Made by a program: the position numbers and the translations under genes
Part shown: piece after piece, positions 43,111 through 47,488 of the stretch
How the letters are laid out: every line of letters starts with the position of its first letter
How positions within the stretch are numbered: the stretch's first letter is position 1
From: JBBARC01 sp040400005
GTDB lineage: Bacteria; Pseudomonadota; Alphaproteobacteria; Acetobacterales; Acetobacteraceae
Reading direction: 5' to 3'
Length of the DNA: 47,488 bases
Assembly (NCBI GenBank): GCA_040400005.1
Contig: JBBARC010000021.1
Span: 1-47,488, forward strand
Notes under the pieces: generated by a model
What the model was told of the DNA's origin: nothing
Databases searched by the model: none
The model's input: only the letters and a program-made list of their open reading frames with translations

Positions 43111-43676
43111 GACGGCAGCTGGCGAGACGGCCGCAACGCGCCCCAATCTTCGTCGGCTGCGAAGGGCGCAGCGAGATGGGCTATGCTGGATGGCTGCGCA
43201 ATTTGATCCGTGACCGAAAATTACCGTTCCATCTCGAGCTTGCCGACCTCGGACGTGGTGCTGGCGACCCTTTTGCGCGCGTCGATATGGCAATAGAGCG
43301 CATAAAGAAATTCGAAAGGAATCGAGAGCTATTCATTGCGCGATTTCTCTTTCTTGACACAGACCAGCTCGCGGCCGATCCCGACCGGGCGGAGCGGGCA
43401 CGTCAGCTAGTGGATAAGCATAGGTTTATCGTGATTTGGCAGGAGCCAACGCACGAAGCGTTTCTGTTGCGGCATTTGCCGAGGTTCGTTACGTATCAGC
43501 CGCCGGACAAACGGACGGCCGACGCCGCTTTGATCAAGGCATGGCCTGAGTATCGTAAACCTTGCAGCGCTGAGCAGCTCGAGCAGCGGCTTCGTCTTGA
43601 TGGCGCCCACAGGGTTGCAAAGCAGTTGCCGGCGCTGGCTGATCTGTTGCGTATGATCACCCTCTGGGAAGACTAA
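43107..43676 (+). CDS. RloB/Toprim-like putative nuclease partner
   Basis: 189-aa protein. Opens with PIFVGCEGRSEMGYAGWLRNL, matching the CEG-x-x-E-x-x-Y-x-x-L motif of RloB/AbiLii-type Toprim-like proteins, then ARFLFLDTDQLAADPDRAERA with the acidic DxD of the Toprim site, and HEAFLLRHL. Predicted metal-dependent nuclease effector controlled by the ATPase it overlaps. Together they form a two-gene abortive-infection-type module closest to AbiL/RloAB; PARIS is an alternative. Assignment rests on motifs only. Confidence 0.72.
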   Translation: MRRQLARRPQRAPIFVGCEGRSEMGYAGWLRNLIRDRKLPFHLELADLGRGAGDPFARVDMAIERIKKFERNRELFIARFLFLDTDQLAADPDRAERARQLVDKHRFIVIWQEPTHEAFLLRHLPRFVTYQPPDKRTADAALIKAWPEYRKPCSAEQLEQRLRLDGAHRVAKQLPALADLLRMITLWED

Positions 43677-43863
43677 CTGACGACTGTCGGCGGCTGTCGG
43701 CGGCCTTGCCCGCCGCGCCCTAAATCTGCCATCTTCGTTGCGGCCATATCCGGCCGATAACGCAAACTCAACATGACCCAGCCCCCTATTGGGGCACAAC
43801 TTGACGCCACCGACTGCGTTGGTTAATCAGTTAATTAACTCAAGCGCTCGGGACACATCAACC
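43677..43863. other. Spacer between defence pair and thiolase remnant
   Basis: No gene recognised. Contains a direct repeat of CTGTCGGCGG near 43684-43707 and a perfect palindrome GTTAATTAAC at 43830-43839, 25 bp before the thiolase remnant, which may be a regulator site of the fatty-acid locus. Confidence 0.4.
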
Positions 43864-44072
43864 ATGGCGCAAGCCTATATCGTCGCAGCCCTTCGTGCCA
43901 CCAGGGAGCGCGCCGCTGGACGCGCCGGGGGGGGCAAATTGATGGCAACCCTGGTGCATGCTTTGCACACTCTGGGGTAAACGCTATGGCTGGCTGGGGT
44001 AAACGCTATGGCTGGCAGACCATGTGCGAAGGCGGCGGTATGGGTAATGTGACCATCGTGGAACGCCTGTAA
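43864..44072 (+). pseudogene. Thiolase (acetyl-CoA acetyltransferase) remnant
   Basis: The first 10 to 14 codons (MAQAYIVAALR) match a thiolase N-terminus; they run straight into KLMATLVHALHTLG, which belongs near the C-terminus, and stop at TAA 43978. A second frame continues as KRYGWQTMCEGGGMGNVTIVERL to TAA 44070, the canonical thiolase end with the catalytic Cys region. So about 340 internal codons are missing and the junction is frameshifted, next to a perfect 22-bp tandem duplication (43972-43993, 43994-44015). The remnant lies where a thiolase belongs in a beta-oxidation operon, before the SDR. Confidence 0.85.
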
Positions 44073-44099
44073 ATTTTTCGGGTTTGAGGGAGTTTAGAC

Positions 44100-44882
44100 A
44101 TGTTACTTGATCGTTCGGTATCTGCGGTGGTGACCGGTGGCGCATCTGGCCTGGGGGCGGCCACTGCGCGGCTGTTGGCATCTAAAGGTGTGAAAGTTGC
44201 GATATTTGATTTGAACGCTGAGCAGGGCGAGGCGCTGGCGGCAGAGTTGGGCGGCGTGTTCGCACCTGTGGATGTGACCGATGAGGCATCGGTGGTGGCA
44301 GGCTTTGCCAAGGTGCGGGCGGCGATTGGCCAGGAACGCGTGCTGATCAACTGTGCAGGCGTTGGGGCAGCCGTAAAAACGGCTGGGCGCGACAAGAAAA
44401 CTGGCGAAATTAAACATTTCTCGCTGGCGATTTTTGATAAAATTATTCAGATCAATCTGGTTGGTACGTTTCGTTGCATCGCCCATTCGGCGGCCGGCAT
44501 GCTGACGTTGGAGCCCAACGCAGATGGCGAACGGGGGGCGATGGTGAACACCGCATCGGTGGCCGCCGAAGATGGGCAGATTGGCCAGGCGGCGTATTCG
44601 GCATCGAAGGCCGGGGTGGTGGGCATGACCCTGCCGATTGCGCGCGATTTGATGAATGATGGCATTCGGGTGAACACCATTCTGCCCGGCATTTTCAGCA
44701 CGCCGCTGCTGCACATGGCGCCGGAAAATGTGAAAGCCGCCCTGGCCGCATCAGTGCCGTTCCCCAAACGCCTGGGGGCGCCGGAAGAGTTCGCGCGTTT
44801 GGCGGTTGAGATGTGCGAAAATGGTTATTTTAATGGCGAAGATGTGCGGCTTGATGGCGCTATTCGTATGGCGCCGCGCTAA
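44100..44882 (+). CDS. SDR, 3-hydroxyacyl-CoA dehydrogenase type II-like
   Basis: 260-aa NAD-dependent SDR. TGGASGLGAATARLL near residue 13, INCAGVG near 85, NTASVAAEDGQIGQAAYSASKAGVVGM with the catalytic Ser and YSASK near 160, and the C-terminal RLGAPEEFARL...NGEDVRLDGAIRM are those of the HSD17B10/FadB2-like group that oxidises 3-hydroxyacyl-CoA. GAGGGAG before ATG 44100. It would act after the two acyl-CoA dehydrogenases. Confidence 0.9.
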   Translation: MLLDRSVSAVVTGGASGLGAATARLLASKGVKVAIFDLNAEQGEALAAELGGVFAPVDVTDEASVVAGFAKVRAAIGQERVLINCAGVGAAVKTAGRDKKTGEIKHFSLAIFDKIIQINLVGTFRCIAHSAAGMLTLEPNADGERGAMVNTASVAAEDGQIGQAAYSASKAGVVGMTLPIARDLMNDGIRVNTILPGIFSTPLLHMAPENVKAALAASVPFPKRLGAPEEFARLAVEMCENGYFNGEDVRLDGAIRMAPR

Positions 44883-45026
44883 CCGCGCAGATAAAAGGCT
44901 GGGCGCGGACCATAAGGGTTCGCGCCCGGCACATTTTTTTCGCCAGCCGGATGACGCACAATCGCTGATTTAGCCCCACTCGCCGCGACAAAACCGGCAT
45001 CCGAAGGCACCGGCGCGCGCGAGCGT

Positions 45027-45623
45027 TTGCTGGAGGCGGCGGCGCAGCTGATTATTGAGCGCGAAACGGTGGATATTTCGCTGGCCGATATTGCCACGCG
45101 TGCCGGGTTGAATGCGGCGCTGGTAAAATATTATTTTGGCAGCAAAAACGGCTTGCTGATGGCGCTATTGAAACGCGATGCCGGTGTTGCCTTGCTGCAA
45201 ATGACCGAGCTGCTATCGATGAATGTGTCGCCGGCGCAAAAGATGCGGCTGCATTTGCGCGGCATTATGACGACCTACCGGCGGTCGCCGTATCTCAATC
45301 GGTTGCTGGGCACCATGATCACCGAGGGCGACGCGGACACTGTCGGCGCCGTGCACGAGGTGTTTGTGCGGCCGGTGCTGGATTGCCAGCATCGCATTTT
45401 GGCTGAAGGGGCGGCGGCGGGCAGTTTTCGCAGCGTGGACCCCATGCTGTTTTATATGGGGGCGATTGGCGCCTGCGATCAGTTTATGATGTGCGAGCGG
45501 ATGTACCGGCTGAGCACGGGGCAAGCACCGGAGCCGGACTTTCAGGATCGCTATATGCGCCATGTCGAAGATTTGGTGATGGCGTCGCTGCGGCCCGACA
45601 GTGCCACAGGTAACGGCGCATAG
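45027..45623 (+). CDS. TetR-family regulator (start uncertain)
   Basis: About 198 aa or more. HTH region ISLADIATRAGLNAALVKYYFGSKNGLLMALL and a TetR_C-type domain (RDAGVALLQ, GAIGACDQFMMCERMY). TTG 45027 cuts into the first helix (RERLLEAAAQLI). The frame is open back to a TGA at 44952 and has no ATG, GTG, TTG or CTG in between; ATC 44961, with GGATGA upstream, is the only near-start codon. It probably represses the adjacent fatty-acid genes. Confidence 0.82.
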   Translation: MLEAAAQLIIERETVDISLADIATRAGLNAALVKYYFGSKNGLLMALLKRDAGVALLQMTELLSMNVSPAQKMRLHLRGIMTTYRRSPYLNRLLGTMITEGDADTVGAVHEVFVRPVLDCQHRILAEGAAAGSFRSVDPMLFYMGAIGACDQFMMCERMYRLSTGQAPEPDFQDRYMRHVEDLVMASLRPDSATGNGA

Positions 45624-45640
45624 CCGCCCAGGACAATCGG

Positions 45641-45803
45641 ATGAAAGTAAGACCCTTCATTTTTCTGAAGAAAAAGAAGCAAAAAGACTCTTATAATGCT
45701 GGGCCTGGGGCAACCCTGCCACCGCATTCGCCGAACCAGCGTCAAAAAAGTCTTTTTTGTTTCTTTTTTCTTCAGAAAAAAGAAAATCCTTACTTTTTTG
45801 CAT
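45641..45803 (-). repeat. Double-hairpin intergenic element, copy 4 (inverted)
   Basis: Reverse orientation relative to the copies at 19.35 and 26.12 kb: CATTTTTCTGAAGAAAAAG, then AAAAAGACTCTTATAATG, the core CTGGGCCTGGGGCAACCC to GAACCAGCGTC, AAAAAAGTCTTTTTTG and CTTTTTTCTTCAGAAAAAAG. It lies between the convergent TetR and hldE genes, a good place for a bidirectional terminator. Confidence 0.82.
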
Positions 45804-45820
45804 TCACCTGATTGCGCCGC

Positions 45821-47266
45821 CTAGCCACCCGCCGCACGCGCGATAATTTGGGTGGTGCTTTGGCCGGGCACCAACTCGGCGAGCACCACGGTGCCGCCGG
45901 CGGCCATGACGACATCGGCGCCGACCACATTTTCCACGCTGTAGTCGGAGCCTTTGACCAGCACGTCGGGCAGTAAAGTTTCGATCAACGCTAAGGGCGT
46001 ATCGTCGGCAAACGCCACCACCGCATCAACGTGGCGGATGGCCGCCATCACCTGGGCTCGGCTGGCGAGCGTGTTGACCGGGCGGGTATCACCTTTGAGG
46101 CGGCGCACGCTGGCATCATCGTTTAGGCCGACCACCAGCCGGTCGCATTGGCGGCGGGCGAAGGCCAGCAGGGCGACGTGGCCGGGGTGCAAAATATCAA
46201 AGCAGCCATTGGTGAAGCCCACCGACAGGCCTTGGGCGCGCCAGTGCGCGACCAGGCGGGCGGTATCGGCAAGGGTTAACAGGCCGGCATTGGGGGTGCG
46301 GCCGCGGGCGACATCTTGGGCGGCGAGTTCGTGCAAAACTTCGGCAATGTCGGCAGTGGCCGTGCCGAGCTTGCTGACCACGACGCCGGCGGCGGCATTG
46401 GCAATGTGCATGGCTTGCGCCAGTGGGCGGCCATCCGCGTGGGCCAGGGCCAAGGTTGCGATGACGGTATCGCCGGCGCCTGAGACATCGAATACTTCGC
46501 GGGCGCGGGCGGGCACGGTGACGGCGGGTTCGTTCGCCTCAATCAGGGTCATGCCGCGTTCGGAGCGGGTGACCAGGATGGCATCGGCGCCGCAAGCGGC
46601 GAGCACGGCCCGCGCCGCGGGGTCGATGATGGCGGCGCTATTGGCGAGGTTGGCGCCGTGCGCTTCGCTGAGTTCGCGCAAATTGGGGGTGATGCAGGTG
46701 GCGCCAAAGTAGCGCCGGTAATCGGTGCCTTTGGGATCGACGAACACCGGTTTGCCGGCCGCGCGGGCAGAGGTGATGGTGTGGGCGAGCAAGGCTGGAC
46801 TGAGCACGCCTTTGCCGTAATCGGATAACACCAGCGCATCGGCTTGCGGCAAAGCGGCATCGATGGCCGCCAGCAGGGCGGCTTCTTCTTCGGTGGTGAC
46901 CGGGGCGCGGCTTTCTTCATCGGCGCGCACCACTTGCTGGCGGCCGGCGATAAAGCGGGTTTTGGTGATGGTGGGGCGGGTGGCGCTGCGCACCAGATCG
47001 GCGTGGATGCGCGGGTTTTCACCGAGCAGGGACGCAAGCCTGGTGCCGGCTTCATCTTGTCCGGCAAGGCCTATCAGAATGGCGTTGCCGCCCAGGGACG
47101 CGATATTGGCGGCGACATTGCCGGCGCCGCCGGCCATTTCGCGGGTGCGGGTGAGGCGGATGACCGGCACCGGGGCTTCTGGCGAGATGCGGTCGATATC
47201 GCCGTGGAGGAAGCGGTCGAGCATGACGTCGCCAATGGCGAGAATGGTAAGGCGGCTGAAATCCAT
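45821..47266 (-). CDS. hldE: Bifunctional heptose 7-P kinase / heptose 1-P adenylyltransferase
   Basis: 481-aa fusion making ADP-heptose precursors for LPS core. The N-terminal PfkB-type kinase (residues 1-315) shows VMLDRFLHGDIDRISPEAPV, GGAGNVAANIA and the anion hole DVSGAGDTV near 265. The C-terminal nucleotidyltransferase (from about 345) shows FTNGCFDILHPGHV and GLNDDASVRRLKG. ATG 47266 by family start; a frame to 47431 only reads through the upstream repeat. No clear ribosome binding site. Confidence 0.95.
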   Translation of the reverse strand: MDFSRLTILAIGDVMLDRFLHGDIDRISPEAPVPVIRLTRTREMAGGAGNVAANIASLGGNAILIGLAGQDEAGTRLASLLGENPRIHADLVRSATRPTITKTRFIAGRQQVVRADEESRAPVTTEEEAALLAAIDAALPQADALVLSDYGKGVLSPALLAHTITSARAAGKPVFVDPKGTDYRRYFGATCITPNLRELSEAHGANLANSAAIIDPAARAVLAACGADAILVTRSERGMTLIEANEPAVTVPARAREVFDVSGAGDTVIATLALAHADGRPLAQAMHIANAAAGVVVSKLGTATADIAEVLHELAAQDVARGRTPNAGLLTLADTARLVAHWRAQGLSVGFTNGCFDILHPGHVALLAFARRQCDRLVVGLNDDASVRRLKGDTRPVNTLASRAQVMAAIRHVDAVVAFADDTPLALIETLLPDVLVKGSDYSVENVVGADVVMAAGGTVVLAELVPGQSTTQIIARAAGG

Positions 47267-47325
47267 GGGTGGTTTATAAGCGTGCGGTGCGGCAAAAGGC
47301 CAGCAAAACGGGGGAACAGGCGTGT

Positions 47326-47459
47326 GCAAAAAAGTAAGAATTTTCTTTTTTCTGAAGAAAAAAGAAACAAAAAAAACTTTTTTGACGCTGGTTCGGCGGA
47401 CGCGGTGGCAGGGTTGCCCCAGGCCCAGCATTTCAAAAGTCTTTTTGCTTCTTTTTCTG
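47326..47459 (+). repeat. Double-hairpin intergenic element, copy 5 (right end truncated)
   Basis: Outer hairpin CTTTTTTCTGAAGAAAAAAG (47344-47364), arms AAAAAACTTTTTTG and CAAAAGTCTTTTT, core GACGCTGGTTCGGCGGACGC to CCAGGCCCAGCAT. The second outer hairpin stops after CTTCTTTTTCTG. Upstream of hldE; the rest of the window end (47460-47488) shows nothing recognisable. Confidence 0.78.
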
Positions 47460-47488
47460 TAACTCCCAAGCCCCTAGGCGTTAAGGGT

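Overview
The window reads as chromosomal DNA of a GC-rich alphaproteobacterium, most likely from the Acetobacteraceae/Rhodospirillales side. This is inferred from gene content and order (mdh-sucC-sucD, a ccoNOQPGHIS cluster under an FNR/FixK-type box, ybeY-corC); I ran no database search. Most of it is ordinary housekeeping and envelope DNA, interrupted by two accessory islands and peppered with two families of short dispersed repeats. No tRNA, rRNA, CRISPR array or intact transposase was seen.

Layout: 1-3.3 kb holds ybeY-corC, a MAPEG protein and thiS-thiG. 3.4-7.7 kb is accessory island 1. It carries a brnT toxin gene killed by an in-frame amber codon beside an intact brnA, then a minus-strand operon of an RHH repressor, a phosphoribosyltransferase-like protein and a NADAR protein (interrupted by an artefactual 100-N gap), a 39-codon small ORF, and copy 1 of a duplicated unknown gene. 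7.8-16.2 kb holds an SDR, dihydroorotase, a secreted GloVer-repeat protein, an asnB/GT4/GT9 surface-polysaccharide operon and ygfZ. 16.2-19.2 kb is mdh-sucC-sucD. 19.5-25.2 kb is a three-part RND efflux operon. 25.3-34.3 kb is a SafE-like membrane protein and the complete cbb3 oxidase structural and assembly cluster. 34.4-38 kb holds an O-antigen ligase-like protein, a diguanylate cyclase and an alpha/beta hydrolase. 38.2-45.6 kb is a fatty-acid degradation locus (two acyl-CoA dehydrogenases, a thiolase remnant, an SDR and a TetR regulator) interrupted by accessory island 2 (copy 2 of the unknown gene and an ATPase + RloB/Toprim-like pair). 45.8-47.3 kb is hldE.

The points most worth following are these. 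(1) The RHH/PRTase-like/NADAR operon looks like an autoregulated nucleotide- or ADP-ribose-based conflict system. (2) The duplicated unknown gene occurs twice, each time divergent from a predicted conflict operon, and both copies appear to start at a CTG codon with conserved coding sequence upstream of the first ATG/TTG. (3) A roughly 150-bp double-hairpin intergenic element occurs about six times. (4) A second, MITE-like element occurs twice in opposite orientation. (5) Several genes are recently broken: brnT by an amber codon and a thiolase by a large internal deletion. hldE, GT9, GT4 and the O-antigen ligase together point to LPS assembly; the cbb3 cluster points to microaerobic respiration.
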